Counted from the first letter of the stretch, positions 1-6,992 are shown. The stretch is 11,328 bases of DNA from Microcaldota archaeon (GCA_021804305.1 JAJZKF010000015.1:1-11328); one strand, 5' to 3'. A program made the numbers and translations. Notes: generated from the letters alone by a model not told the origin.

Positions 1-272
1 GGGATTATCCTGTTTATCTCCTGCAGCGCCTCCTCAGGGGCCTGCAGTTTTGAGGCGTCGCTCCTTATTATCAGCTTTTTCTTCACGACTGCAGAGATGT
101 TCCTGACTATATTTTCGTCGGTGTATAGCGCGGAGATGTTCTTGACATATATTGCTATATCAGGTCCTTCGTATACCGACTTGACCAGTTCAGCCTCAGC
201 AGGCATCAACTCCTCGATTTTCTCAAGCAGCTTCTTGTTTTCTTGTTGTGGCTTTTCTTTTTCTTCTTCCAA
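1..272 (-). CDS. fttA: FttA/aCPSF1 transcription termination RNase, N-terminal part (cut by window edge)
   Basis: Only the first 90 codons are visible; the gene runs off the left edge. After a charged Glu/Lys/Gln-rich leader of about 15 residues, the protein has the N-terminal KH-like domain of the archaeal KH-KH-beta-CASP family: ELMPAEAEL, then EGPDIAIYVKN, then KKLIIRSDASKL followed by APEEAL and a final INRIIP. Family members are Zn-dependent endo/5'-exonucleases that cleave nascent RNA and release RNA polymerase; the metallo-beta-lactamase and beta-CASP domains would lie outside the window. The start is TTG at 272, directly after an in-frame TAA; the first in-frame ATG is 22 codons further in and would remove the start of the KH domain. 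psmB lies immediately upstream, an arrangement also known in methanogens such as Methanocaldococcus. Family assignment is strong; the exact start is less certain. Confidence 0.85.
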   Translation of the reverse strand, partial: MEEEKEKPQQENKKLLEKIEELMPAEAELVKSVYEGPDIAIYVKNISALYTDENIVRNISAVVKKKLIIRSDASKLQAPEEALQEINRII

Positions 273-314
273 TTAATCACAGAATACGTAGAATTTTGGT
301 AAATGTCGCGGGAC

Positions 315-324
315 TTATTTAAGG
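315..324 (-). promoter_or_regulatory. TATA-like box for fttA
   Basis: Read on the minus strand this is CCTTAAATAA, between the psmB stop and the fttA TTG. A start site about 25 bases downstream would fall near 293, giving a leader of roughly 20 bases before the TTG at 272. This suggests fttA can be transcribed separately from psmB. Visual call only. Confidence 0.45.
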
Positions 325-355
325 TAAACCTGTTTGGTTAACTTATGGTGCAGGA

Positions 356-997
356 TTATTTCAGGAACTTCTCTGCCTCTGGTCCATAGTACTCCTTGTA
401 GCCTGCTTTTGTTATCACGGCTATCCTCATGTTGTCACCTGTAGCTGCGTTCCTCTTCATGGCTATCTTTAGGGCTTTGGCAACGTGTTTTATCATCTCC
501 TGGGTGGACTTGCCTTTTTCGTACACGTTCTCAAGGTATCCAATGGAGTAGCTTGAGCCGCTTCCTAATGAGTAGAAGTCGGCGTATTTCAGTGACGCTC
601 CTGAAGGATCCACTATGAATATCTCTGGATTGTCGTACGTTATCCCTCCTACTATCATCTCTACCATGTACGGCATGTACTTGTTCTCCTGCATTATGAG
701 CGCGAGCAGGGATGAAAGTGAGGTTGGGGTCAGGCCTTTTGACTCGTTCATTGAGTACATGTCATTCTGCGTCTTGAGCAGCTTGACAAGATATTGTGCA
801 TCCCCGACATATCCTGCTATTGTGATGGCTACAGTATCATTTATCTTGAATAGCTTTACAGTGTCTGTGCTGCCTATGTCCACGTTAGGCATGAGCGTTG
901 CCCGTGAATCTGCTCCGAGTATAACGCCGTCGCTGCACACCATGCCTATGGTCGTCGTTCCTTTTATTACTTTTCTCTGTGAGTCTGAATTTTCCAT
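356..997 (-). CDS. psmB: 20S proteasome beta subunit
   Basis: Catalytic Ntn-hydrolase subunit of the archaeal 20S proteasome, degrading unfolded proteins inside the barrel. With the ATG at 997 the precursor is 213 residues: a 13-residue propeptide ending in Gly, then a mature chain of 200 residues beginning TTTIGM. The nucleophile is mature Thr1; Asp17 (GADSRAT) and the Lys before LFKIND (mature K35, equivalent to K33 because of a two-residue insertion) are present, as are AGYVGDAQ and GSGSSYSIG. The ATG at 997 has AAGGTG six bases upstream and gives the usual archaeal length. A longer reading from a TTG at 1060 would add 21 residues and overlap the TRAM gene stop. Oddity: the conserved RDxxSG motif reads RNAATG, so the positions equivalent to Asp166 and Ser169 are Asn and Thr. 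It sits between the TRAM gene and fttA. Confidence 0.93.
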   Translation of the reverse strand: MENSDSQRKVIKGTTTIGMVCSDGVILGADSRATLMPNVDIGSTDTVKLFKINDTVAITIAGYVGDAQYLVKLLKTQNDMYSMNESKGLTPTSLSSLLALIMQENKYMPYMVEMIVGGITYDNPEIFIVDPSGASLKYADFYSLGSGSSYSIGYLENVYEKGKSTQEMIKHVAKALKIAMKRNAATGDNMRIAVITKAGYKEYYGPEAEKFLK

Positions 998-1003
998 ATA
1001 TTG

Positions 1004-1009
1004 CACCTT
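1004..1009 (-). promoter_or_regulatory. Ribosome binding site that fixes the psmB start
   Basis: AAGGTG on the minus strand, six bases before the ATG at 997. It matches the anti-Shine-Dalgarno core and supports the short psmB start over the TTG at 1060, which has no comparable site at a suitable distance. Confidence 0.6.
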
Positions 1010-1052
1010 ATTTCCTCTAGTCGCTAAGGCAGGAAAATAATACCTTAAGAAA

Positions 1053-1307
1053 TCAAACAATGATTAAGCCACCGTTACCTATAAAATACTTATTGGCTTC
1101 GGCGGGCTCAGCGTAAGCAAATGTACGGTGTACCTTAGTTATCTTAACTTTATATACCTTTCCTATGTGCGTGTGGGCGTTCCTTATGAACACAGGCATG
1201 TCAGACAGTTCCTGCACCCTCCCGATTCCCTCTCCGTGCGGGCTCTTCGCGTTCACTCTCACTTCGTATAGTTCTCCCTCTACTAGTTCTCCCATGTCAA
1301 TCCCCAT
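1053..1307 (-). CDS. Small TRAM-domain RNA-binding protein
   Basis: An 84-residue protein consisting almost entirely of one TRAM (OB-fold-like) domain: LYEVRVNAKSPHGEGIGRV, then MPVFIRNAHTHIGKVYKV and KITKVHRTFAYAEP. The GEGIGRV, valine/isoleucine strand pattern and KITKV..TFAYAE end match archaeal single-TRAM proteins, which bind RNA and have been described as RNA chaperones in methanogens and haloarchaea. A short hydrophobic tail (GNGGLIIV) follows the domain. The ATG at 1307 is the first start downstream of a strong TATA-like element; no clear Shine-Dalgarno is visible. psmB starts 55 bases downstream, so co-transcription with psmB and fttA is possible. The RNA target cannot be told from sequence. 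Confidence 0.85.
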   Translation of the reverse strand: MGIDMGELVEGELYEVRVNAKSPHGEGIGRVQELSDMPVFIRNAHTHIGKVYKVKITKVHRTFAYAEPAEANKYFIGNGGLIIV

Positions 1308-1462
1308 CTTAACAATTTAACATATCTCGCCTTGATATGAGACTGCTTCCCTGATAAAAATCGTGGCTTATATATTTAAATCTTCTGTACAAGCGACTTT
1401 GCTTATAAAGCCTGCCCATAAACAACTAATTTATTAGTGAGGTATGGTAATAGATAGTTCCA
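1308..1462. promoter_or_regulatory. Divergent promoter region between the TRAM gene and sdhA
   Basis: This 155-bp AT-rich spacer serves genes leaving in both directions. A near-symmetrical element at 1367-1380 (CTTATATATTTAAA) can act as a TATA box on either strand; for the TRAM gene it predicts a start near 1348 and a leader of about 40 bases. A second plus-strand box, CTTATAAA at 1402-1409, would start sdhA transcripts near 1431, about 30 bases before the sdhA ATG. GAGGT at 1439-1443 lies 19 bases before that ATG, too far for a normal ribosome binding site. Confidence 0.55.
1402..1409 (+). promoter_or_regulatory. TATA-like box for the sdh-fum operon
   Basis: CTTATAAA lies about 57 bases before the sdhA ATG, the best placed TATA-like sequence for a short-leader transcript of the six-gene operon. 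The element at 1367-1380 is the alternative. Confidence 0.4.
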
Positions 1463-3208
1463 ATGGAAATGTTAGATTTTGATATAGTCATCCTTGGGAG
1501 TGGCATAGCTGGATTCTCTGCAGCCCTGCACGCCTCCATGGCCACAAAAGAAAAAGAGAGGCCCCAGATAGCAATTATATCAAAACTGCACGCTATGAGG
1601 AGCCACTCTGTTGCAGCAGAAGGGGGGATATCCGGAGTTCTGTACGCTGGGGAAAACGGCGACTCCCAGGATATGCATGCGTACGACACGATAAAAGGGT
1701 CGGACTACCTTGCAGACCAGGATGCAGTAAAGGTGCTTGTAAAGAATGCGCCTAGGGAAATTAGCTTCTTCGATCACATAGGAGTTCCCTGGAACAGGGA
1801 CGCAAGGGGGAGGATATCTGTTAGGCCTTTTGGGGGGATGAGCATACCGCGCACAGCGTTCGCGGCTGACAAGACAGGCTTCTTTATGATGCGGGCCCTT
1901 TATGACGAAATACTCAACTTCCAGAGCATAAAGATATTCAATGAGTATTTTGCTACTTCGGTAATAACCCACAAGAACAAGTTCCTTGGAATATCTGGAT
2001 TTGACATGGCAACCGGAGAACATAAATTCATCCGTGGAAAGGCAGGTATAATAGCCACTGGTGGGGGATCGCGCATCCACGGATTCACCACAACATCCTA
2101 TTCTAGCACAGGAGACGGCACTGCGCTCGCATACAGGGCTGGAGCGTCGCTCAAGAACATGGAGTTTGTGCAGTTCCACCCGACTGCGCTGGTGCCAAGC
2201 GGCATACTGATAACTGAGGCGGCGCGCGGAGAGGGGGCTTACCTCCTTAATTCAAAGGGCGAGAGGTTCATGGAAAGATACGCAAAAAGCAAAATGGAGC
2301 TCGCTCCAAGAGACATAGTATCAAGAGCCATAATAACAGAGATAGAGAACGGCAACGGGGTAAAGGAAGGCAAAAACGGCTTGGAGCATGTGCATCTTGA
2401 TCTCAGGCATCTTGGGGACAGGATCATTGACCTCAAACTACCGATGATAAAGGACATAACCACAAAGATGCTCGGACTTGATCCCGCAAAGGAGCTCATA
2501 CCGGTAAGGCCTGCAGCACATTTCACAATGGGCGGAATAAACACTGACATCTCTGGGAGAGTCATCAGCTCAGAAGGCAAGGCAATGGAAGGACTGTGGG
2601 CCATAGGAGAGTGCGCTTGCGTGAGCGTTCATGGAGCAAACAGACTAGGCAGCAATTCGCTAAGCCAGTGCGCGGTTTGGGGAAGGATAGCTGGAGAGGA
2701 GTCTGCCAAGTTCGCGGGAACGCACAAGATGGAGTACCTCAAGGAAGGGGAGATGCGGGCACAGGAGGACATGGAGGAGGCACAGCGCATACTCCGCTCT
2801 GAAGGAAAGAACAATCCTTATGACATAAGGAGGGAGCTCAATGAACTTATGGATAAACACATGTACGTGTTCAAGACAGAGAGAGGAATCGCACAGGCAA
2901 GGAAGGGCATTGCAGCACTCAGGAAGAGCTTCGGCAACATATACCTGCAGGACAGGGGGAGGAGCTACAATACAAACCTCAGGGACGTGCTTGAGATCGG
3001 AAACCTTCTGGACCTTGCGTATCTGACTGTGGAATCAGCTGCAGTGCGCAAGGAGAGCAGGGGTGCGCATTATCTCAAGGAATACCAGAAGAGGGACGAC
3101 AAAAACTGGCTGAAGCACACTGTAATTGCAAGATCAGGAAGCGGGGTTAAAATAAGTTACATGCCAGTGAAGATAGACGGATGGAAGCCTGAGGAGAGAA
3201 AGTACTAG
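1463..3208 (+). CDS. sdhA: Succinate dehydrogenase/fumarate reductase flavoprotein subunit
   Basis: Catalytic FAD subunit (581 residues) interconverting succinate and fumarate on the cytoplasmic face of complex II. The N-terminal Rossmann motif is GSGIAG (residues 12-17). The covalent-FAD histidine is H48 in RSHSVAAEGG. Active-site signatures are QFHPTAL (H239), ARGEGAYLLN (R255, the proton-shuttle arginine), PAAHFTMGG (H353) and HGANRLGSNSLS (R394). The C-terminal helical domain is complete, including QDRGRSYNTNLRD and ESRGAHYLKEY. ATG 1463 is the first start after an in-frame TAG at 1451; a second ATG two codons later is also possible. It is the first gene of the operon, seven bases ahead of the membrane anchor. 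Sequence alone does not show whether succinate oxidation or fumarate reduction dominates; the fumarase in the operon and the likely oxidative setting favour succinate oxidation. Confidence 0.96.
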   Translation: MEMLDFDIVILGSGIAGFSAALHASMATKEKERPQIAIISKLHAMRSHSVAAEGGISGVLYAGENGDSQDMHAYDTIKGSDYLADQDAVKVLVKNAPREISFFDHIGVPWNRDARGRISVRPFGGMSIPRTAFAADKTGFFMMRALYDEILNFQSIKIFNEYFATSVITHKNKFLGISGFDMATGEHKFIRGKAGIIATGGGSRIHGFTTTSYSSTGDGTALAYRAGASLKNMEFVQFHPTALVPSGILITEAARGEGAYLLNSKGERFMERYAKSKMELAPRDIVSRAIITEIENGNGVKEGKNGLEHVHLDLRHLGDRIIDLKLPMIKDITTKMLGLDPAKELIPVRPAAHFTMGGINTDISGRVISSEGKAMEGLWAIGECACVSVHGANRLGSNSLSQCAVWGRIAGEESAKFAGTHKMEYLKEGEMRAQEDMEEAQRILRSEGKNNPYDIRRELNELMDKHMYVFKTERGIAQARKGIAALRKSFGNIYLQDRGRSYNTNLRDVLEIGNLLDLAYLTVESAAVRKESRGAHYLKEYQKRDDKNWLKHTVIARSGSGVKISYMPVKIDGWKPEERKY

Positions 3209-3215
3209 TGGTTGC

Positions 3216-3635
3216 ATGGAAAAGAGGCTATATGATATGCGCGGGAAGCAGGGAAACATATCAAGGCTCCTTGGTTTTGACGGAGAGGCCTTTGTGCACA
3301 TGCTTTCCTATAGAATACTCATCTTTGCGGCTCTGATAGTCGCAGTGTTGCTCGCAATCAGCCTTGCCTATCCAGTTTCACCGGGTATTACAGCACTACA
3401 GCATGTAGGCATACTTGTCATCTGGATATTCTTCATCCCTCAGGTTTTTGAGACCTCCAAGGCCTTCGCAGTCATACTCTCAAAAGGCGTTGCGTGGGGG
3501 AGGCTGAACAAATCCTACATAAGTTCCTTGCCAGATTCTGATAAGAATATCGCAAAAGTTTACGCGGCTATTCCAATACTGGCCATTGTAGTGTGGATTG
3601 CTGCATTTGCATGTGCATGCGTGGTGTTTATATGA
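3216..3635 (+). CDS. sdhC: Complex II membrane anchor subunit, SdhC-like
   Basis: A 139-residue membrane protein between sdhA and the FeS subunit. Three hydrophobic helices are visible: about residues 30-52 (RILIFAALIVAVLLAISLAY), 59-78 (centred on LVIWIFFIP) and 114-139 (PILAIVVWIAAFACACVVFI). Basic residues before helix 1 and between helices 2 and 3 suggest a cytoplasmic N-terminus. I recognise it as SdhC mainly from position, size and topology; there is no strong family motif. It has only two histidines, H28 just before helix 1 and H63 in helix 2, the only candidates for heme ligation in this subunit. Its stop overlaps the next start as ATGA (3632-3635), indicating translational coupling. 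It should anchor the SdhA/B head and help form the quinone site. Confidence 0.75.
   Translation: MEKRLYDMRGKQGNISRLLGFDGEAFVHMLSYRILIFAALIVAVLLAISLAYPVSPGITALQHVGILVIWIFFIPQVFETSKAFAVILSKGVAWGRLNKSYISSLPDSDKNIAKVYAAIPILAIVVWIAAFACACVVFI
3623..3626 (+). promoter_or_regulatory. Ribosome binding site that fixes the start of the FeS subunit
   Basis: GGTG five bases before ATG 3632. It supports starting the FeS subunit at the ATGA overlap rather than at an ATG at 3593, which would add 13 residues (four of them cysteines) read through the end of sdhC. Confidence 0.5.
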
Positions 3636-4630
3636 AAGACTCAAAATTCATGTCGTTGCTTTACGTGTCTATGGCAGGAATACCCGTACTTATGATAATC
3701 TACCTTGTTGCAACTGCATTGGCCATAGCAGTTGCACAACTTGCTTCGTTAATCCTCATTGTAATTGGATTACTGGTGTTCGGGATAATCGGTTTCTTTG
3801 ACGTCTATTACTCAAGGCCCAAGATGAATCCTGCAAATGTGAGCATGGAAAATGGGGAAACTACAAGAGTCGATGCTGACAGAACAGAAGGCAGCAGAAA
3901 GGTCACCTTTACTGTGAAGAGATTTGACAGCACAGATGCAAAATTCCATGAAGATACGTACGTAACCAATGCTGACAGGTATTCTACGGTGCTTTCCTCG
4001 CTTTTAGACATAAAGGAAAAGGGCGATGGCACGCTATCGATGAGATACAGTTGCAGAATGGGAATATGCGGCTCATGCGGTATGGTAGTGAACGGCAAGC
4101 CTGTACTCGCGTGCGAATGCAATGTGCTCAACAACCTCAAGGACGACGAGATAAAAGTAGAACCGATGCAGGCGCATCCTCTGCTGAAGGATCTGGTTAC
4201 GGACTTTGACGACTTTTTTGAGAAGCACGCCTCTGCAAAGCCCGGCCTTTTCAGACAGAACTCCAGGGAGAAGTACGATGCAAAGCGCATGTACATACAG
4301 AGTAAGAAGCAGCTTGACAAGTTCCTTCCTTATTCATACTGCATAATGTGCGGGCTATGCATGGATGCCTGTCCGGTAGCAAATACCAACACAGAGTTTG
4401 CAGGACCGCAAGCACTGTCACAGGTATATAGATATCTGCAGGACAGCCGGGATCAGAAGAGAGAGATAAGGCTTCAAGATATAGACGTGATCTCTGGAGC
4501 ATGGGGATGCGAGTTCGCCGGGTCCTGCTCTGAGGTGTGCCCAAAGGGAGTAGACCCTGCATCAGCAATACAACTCCTTAAGGCAGAGATAATGAAGGAC
4601 GCTATTTCAAAAGGCGAAGAAGTTGATTGA
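3632..4630 (+). CDS. sdhB: Complex II iron-sulfur subunit with fused N-terminal membrane helices (SdhD-SdhB fusion)
   Basis: This 332-residue protein carries electrons from SdhA through three FeS clusters to quinone. Unlike ordinary SdhB it begins with two membrane helices, about residues 9-31 and 36-58, joined by a hydrophilic linker (about 60-90) to the FeS part. The [2Fe-2S] ferredoxin domain has C141, C146, C149 and C161 (SCRMGICGSC then VLAC). The second domain has CIMCGLCMDACP (C237, C240, C243, C247) and C293, C299, C303 (CEFAGSCSEVCP), the standard pattern for one [4Fe-4S] and one [3Fe-4S]. The predicted topology places the FeS domain in the cytoplasm beside SdhA. No separate sdhD gene is present, so the helices probably replace it; this is inference. 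The frame is continuous, with no sign of frameshift. The fumarase ATG follows its TGA with no gap. Confidence 0.93.
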   Translation: MKDSKFMSLLYVSMAGIPVLMIIYLVATALAIAVAQLASLILIVIGLLVFGIIGFFDVYYSRPKMNPANVSMENGETTRVDADRTEGSRKVTFTVKRFDSTDAKFHEDTYVTNADRYSTVLSSLLDIKEKGDGTLSMRYSCRMGICGSCGMVVNGKPVLACECNVLNNLKDDEIKVEPMQAHPLLKDLVTDFDDFFEKHASAKPGLFRQNSREKYDAKRMYIQSKKQLDKFLPYSYCIMCGLCMDACPVANTNTEFAGPQALSQVYRYLQDSRDQKREIRLQDIDVISGAWGCEFAGSCSEVCPKGVDPASAIQLLKAEIMKDAISKGEEVD

Positions 4631-6013
4631 ATGGAATATAGAATAGAGAAAGACGCGCTGGGAAATGTGAGGGTACCTAAGAATGCTTACTATGGCTCGG
4701 ATACAGCAAGAGCAGTTGAGAACTTCCAGATATCGAAGCTTAAGCTGCCTGACGAATTCATAGTCATGTATGCAGTTGTAAAGAAGAGCGCAGCGATTGC
4801 CAATGTGAAGGCGGGCAAGCTTGACTCAAAGAAAGGCAGGGCGATAGTAAAGGCGTGCGACGAAATAATAAAGCATGGTAGATTCCTCGACCAGTTCGTG
4901 GTCGACGCATTCCAGGCAGGTGCGGGTACCAGTACGAACATGAATGCCAACGAAGTAATAGCAAATCGGGCTATAGAGATACTCGGAGGGAAAAAGGGGG
5001 ACTACTCGATAGTGCATCCTAACGACCATGTAAATATGTCGCAATCAACCAACGATACATTCCCGACTGTAATTAGGGCCACCACGTATCTTGAAATAAC
5101 TCGAAAGCTCATACCTACAATAAAGAAACTTGAAGCAGAGCTCAGGATGAAATCGCAGGATTTTGACAGAATAGTGAAGATAGGCAGAACGCACATCCAG
5201 GAGGCTGTGCCCATGACACTTGGAGAAGAGTTTTCGGGATATCATGGAGCGGTTAAGCTGGCGCGGGAGCGCATTCGGGAGACTGCAAACGGCCTTCTTT
5301 ACATACCGATTGGAGGCACTGCAATAGGCACAGGAATAAATGCAGGGAAGGCTTATGTGAAGAATTTCATGCCAGAATTCAATAGAGAAACTGGGGCAAA
5401 ATTCAAATCGTCCGTTAATGTTTTTACAGATACATCAAACAGGATAGCAGAGATGGAGATCGCCTCTGACATGGAAGGACTGGCAATAGTACTGACCAAG
5501 ATATGCAATGATCTGAGACTGCTTACCTCTGGGCCTCGTACTGCGATCGGAGAGATTCTGCTTCCAGCCGTGCAGCCAGGCTCATCGATAATGCCTGGGA
5601 AGATAAATCCAAGCATGGTGGAGATGCTCAACATGGTTTGCCTGCAGGTCATGGGAAACTCAAAGGTTGCAAAGGATGCTGCCATAGGAGGCCAGCTCGA
5701 ACTCAACGTGTTCATGCCGATAATGGCATTTGACATTCTGTGGTCCATAGAGATACTTACAACAAGTATCGATGCATTCACGAAAAAATGCGTCAAGGGA
5801 ATAAAGGCCAACGAGCAGAGGATAGGCTCGCATCTTGAGATGGACCTGGAACTCGCCACTGCGTTAAACCAGCACATAGGATACAGCAAGGCAGCAGAGA
5901 TAGCGAATATTGCATACAAGCAGGGCAAGAGCATAAAACAGGTATGCATAGAGATGAAGGTCATGGACAGCAAGAAACTGGATGAGATACTAGATCCTGA
6001 TAACCTGGTGTAA
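4631..6013 (+). CDS. fumC: Class II fumarate hydratase
   Basis: Cytoplasmic fumarase (460 residues, normal for the class) hydrating fumarate to L-malate, directly after complex II in the pathway and the operon. Signatures of the fumarase/aspartase superfamily: GAGTSTNMNANEVIANRA, HPNDHVNMSQSTNDTFPT, GRTHIQEAVPMTLGEEFSGY with catalytic-site H188, and the mobile loop GSSIMPGKINP with S318/S319. RTH (not RTQ), NDTFPT, SGPRTAIGEI and PGKINP point to fumarase; AYYGSDT and AVPMTLG near the N-terminus and middle are more aspartase-like, so aspartate ammonia-lyase is the main alternative. This type lacks the oxygen-labile FeS cluster of class I fumarase. The ATG abuts the preceding TGA, so translation is probably coupled to the FeS subunit. 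Confidence 0.9.
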   Translation: MEYRIEKDALGNVRVPKNAYYGSDTARAVENFQISKLKLPDEFIVMYAVVKKSAAIANVKAGKLDSKKGRAIVKACDEIIKHGRFLDQFVVDAFQAGAGTSTNMNANEVIANRAIEILGGKKGDYSIVHPNDHVNMSQSTNDTFPTVIRATTYLEITRKLIPTIKKLEAELRMKSQDFDRIVKIGRTHIQEAVPMTLGEEFSGYHGAVKLARERIRETANGLLYIPIGGTAIGTGINAGKAYVKNFMPEFNRETGAKFKSSVNVFTDTSNRIAEMEIASDMEGLAIVLTKICNDLRLLTSGPRTAIGEILLPAVQPGSSIMPGKINPSMVEMLNMVCLQVMGNSKVAKDAAIGGQLELNVFMPIMAFDILWSIEILTTSIDAFTKKCVKGIKANEQRIGSHLEMDLELATALNQHIGYSKAAEIANIAYKQGKSIKQVCIEMKVMDSKKLDEILDPDNLV

Positions 6014-6017
6014 ACTG

Positions 6018-6707
6018 ATGCCACACGGACTTGGAGACGCCTGGTATGACATACGCTGCGCGTACTCAGACATACCTGCGGTGTACGACAGTACAAACAG
6101 GATTATCTCGCTGGGCATGGACACGGCATGGAGGGAGGACGTGGTGTGCATCGCATCCCACCTCGTCAGGAAGGGGAGGAGAGAGCTCGTTCTAGACGCC
6201 GGATCAGGCACAGGGGCAATGTCAGAGATTATGGCTGGCAAGACGAAAATAACGCCTGTTCTTTTTGACTACTCGATAGCAATGCTGAAAAAGGCAGGAG
6301 GGAAGAAAGAAAGGATACAGGGAGTCTTCGAGGCCCTTCCATTCCGTGACTCCACCTTCGACTGCATCCTGATGGGATTTTCGCTGCACGCAGCACGGGA
6401 CATGGAGAGGTCGGTTTCTGAGCTGTCCAGGGTCAGCAGAGGGGTGATTGCGATAGTCGGATTTGGTAAGCCCGGAAAAGGACTGAAGAGAGTTGCCGGA
6501 GAGGCGTACCTTAGATACGCGATTCCGGCGCTTGCCTCGCTAAGCGCAGGGAAGAGGTCTGCAAGCTATCACAACATATACAGGATATATGAAAGGCTGC
6601 CTGAAAACCAGGAAACAGCGCGCATCATCTCCAAGGGATTCTATAAGATTATGTTCAGGGAGAAGGCATTAGGCACGATCATACAGTACGTCGGGTCGAA
6701 AAGGTAA
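6018..6707 (+). CDS. ubiE: UbiE/MenG-type SAM-dependent methyltransferase, possibly in quinone synthesis
   Basis: A class I SAM methyltransferase of 229 residues. The N-terminal IPAVYDSTNRIISLGMDTAW (19-38) resembles the Y-D-x-x-N-x-x-x-S-x-G segment before the fold in UbiE/MenG. Motif I is LDAGSGTG (59-66), the acidic residue is D84 in LFDYS.AML, and the post-I region FEALPFRDSTFDCILMGFSL (104-123) is typical of the family. The end retains YER..ENQETARIISKGFYK and an IIQYVGSK terminus similar to the closing strands of UbiE. Known members C-methylate demethylmenaquinone or the ubiquinone precursor. Operon context with complex II supports a quinone substrate, but other small-molecule targets are possible. 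GGTG at 6007-6010 gives a ribosome site seven bases before the ATG; a Trm112-like gene follows after four bases. Confidence 0.78.
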   Translation: MPHGLGDAWYDIRCAYSDIPAVYDSTNRIISLGMDTAWREDVVCIASHLVRKGRRELVLDAGSGTGAMSEIMAGKTKITPVLFDYSIAMLKKAGGKKERIQGVFEALPFRDSTFDCILMGFSLHAARDMERSVSELSRVSRGVIAIVGFGKPGKGLKRVAGEAYLRYAIPALASLSAGKRSASYHNIYRIYERLPENQETARIISKGFYKIMFREKALGTIIQYVGSKR

Positions 6708-6711
6708 TGAC

Positions 6712-6951
6712 ATGAAATCATCCACTCTTGGCATGCTCGCGTGCCCAGATTGCAGAAGCTACAGGCTTGAGCTGCGCATTTTCAGGAAGGGCAGAGGCAA
6801 GCGGAGCCTTGACATAGAGGAGGGAGTGATAGCGTGCGCAAGGTGCAGGCAATGGTATCCGATAATAGACTCGATACCTAGAATGCTGCCTTCGTACCTC
6901 AGGGAGGATTATTCGGACTTTATTTCCAGGAATCGTGATAGGATTCCATAG
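6712..6951 (+). CDS. Trm112-like small zinc protein (YcaR/UPF0434 family)
   Basis: A 79-residue protein with a four-cysteine zinc site: ACPDC (C11, C14) and ACARC (C42, C45), followed by the family signature QWYPIIDSIPRMLP (47-60). Trm112 proteins are short activators that bind and stabilise class I methyltransferases acting on tRNA, rRNA and release factors; bacterial YcaR relatives are less understood. Here it lies four bases after a UbiE-like methyltransferase, with AGGT at 6702-6705 as a ribosome site, so it may be that enzyme's partner. A basic stretch (RKGRGKR, 25-31) between the cysteine pairs could contact nucleic acid or the partner. It ends the plus-strand operon. Family call is strong, partner is inference. 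Confidence 0.83.
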   Translation: MKSSTLGMLACPDCRSYRLELRIFRKGRGKRSLDIEEGVIACARCRQWYPIIDSIPRMLPSYLREDYSDFISRNRDRIP

Positions 6952-6979
6952 CAGCTGTACATACTTCGTATGCAAGCTG
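6952..6979. repeat. Imperfect inverted repeat between convergent genes
   Basis: Outer arms CAGCT (6952-6956) and AGCTG (6975-6979), inner arms CATAC (6960-6964) and GTATG (6968-6972) with a TTC loop. It starts immediately after the stop of the Trm112-like gene and could fold as a two-part RNA hairpin on either strand. Confidence 0.5.
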
Positions 6980-6992
6980 GGCAGTTTCCCGG

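Noticed and set aside
615..1040. 141-codon plus-strand frame opposite psmB
   Set aside because: It sits opposite the conserved proteasome gene and shows no family resemblance; its hydrophobic look comes from antisense reading.
998..1060. 21-residue N-terminal extension of PsmB from a TTG start
   Set aside because: The internal ATG has a good ribosome site and gives the usual propeptide length; the extension overlaps the TRAM gene stop.
1580..2179. 199-codon open frame antisense to sdhA
   Set aside because: It lies entirely opposite a well-supported flavoprotein gene, has no recognisable domain and is very Cys/Arg/Pro rich, as expected of a shadow frame.
4631..6013. Aspartate ammonia-lyase instead of fumarase
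   Set aside because: Some motifs (AYYG, AVPMTLG) lean that way, but RTH, NDTFPT, GEI and PGKINP and the complex II context favour fumarase. Kept as an alternative.
5353..6096. 247-codon open frame antisense to fumC
   Set aside because: It mirrors the codon pattern of the fumarase gene, has no recognisable domain and extends over the next gene's start; treated as a shadow.
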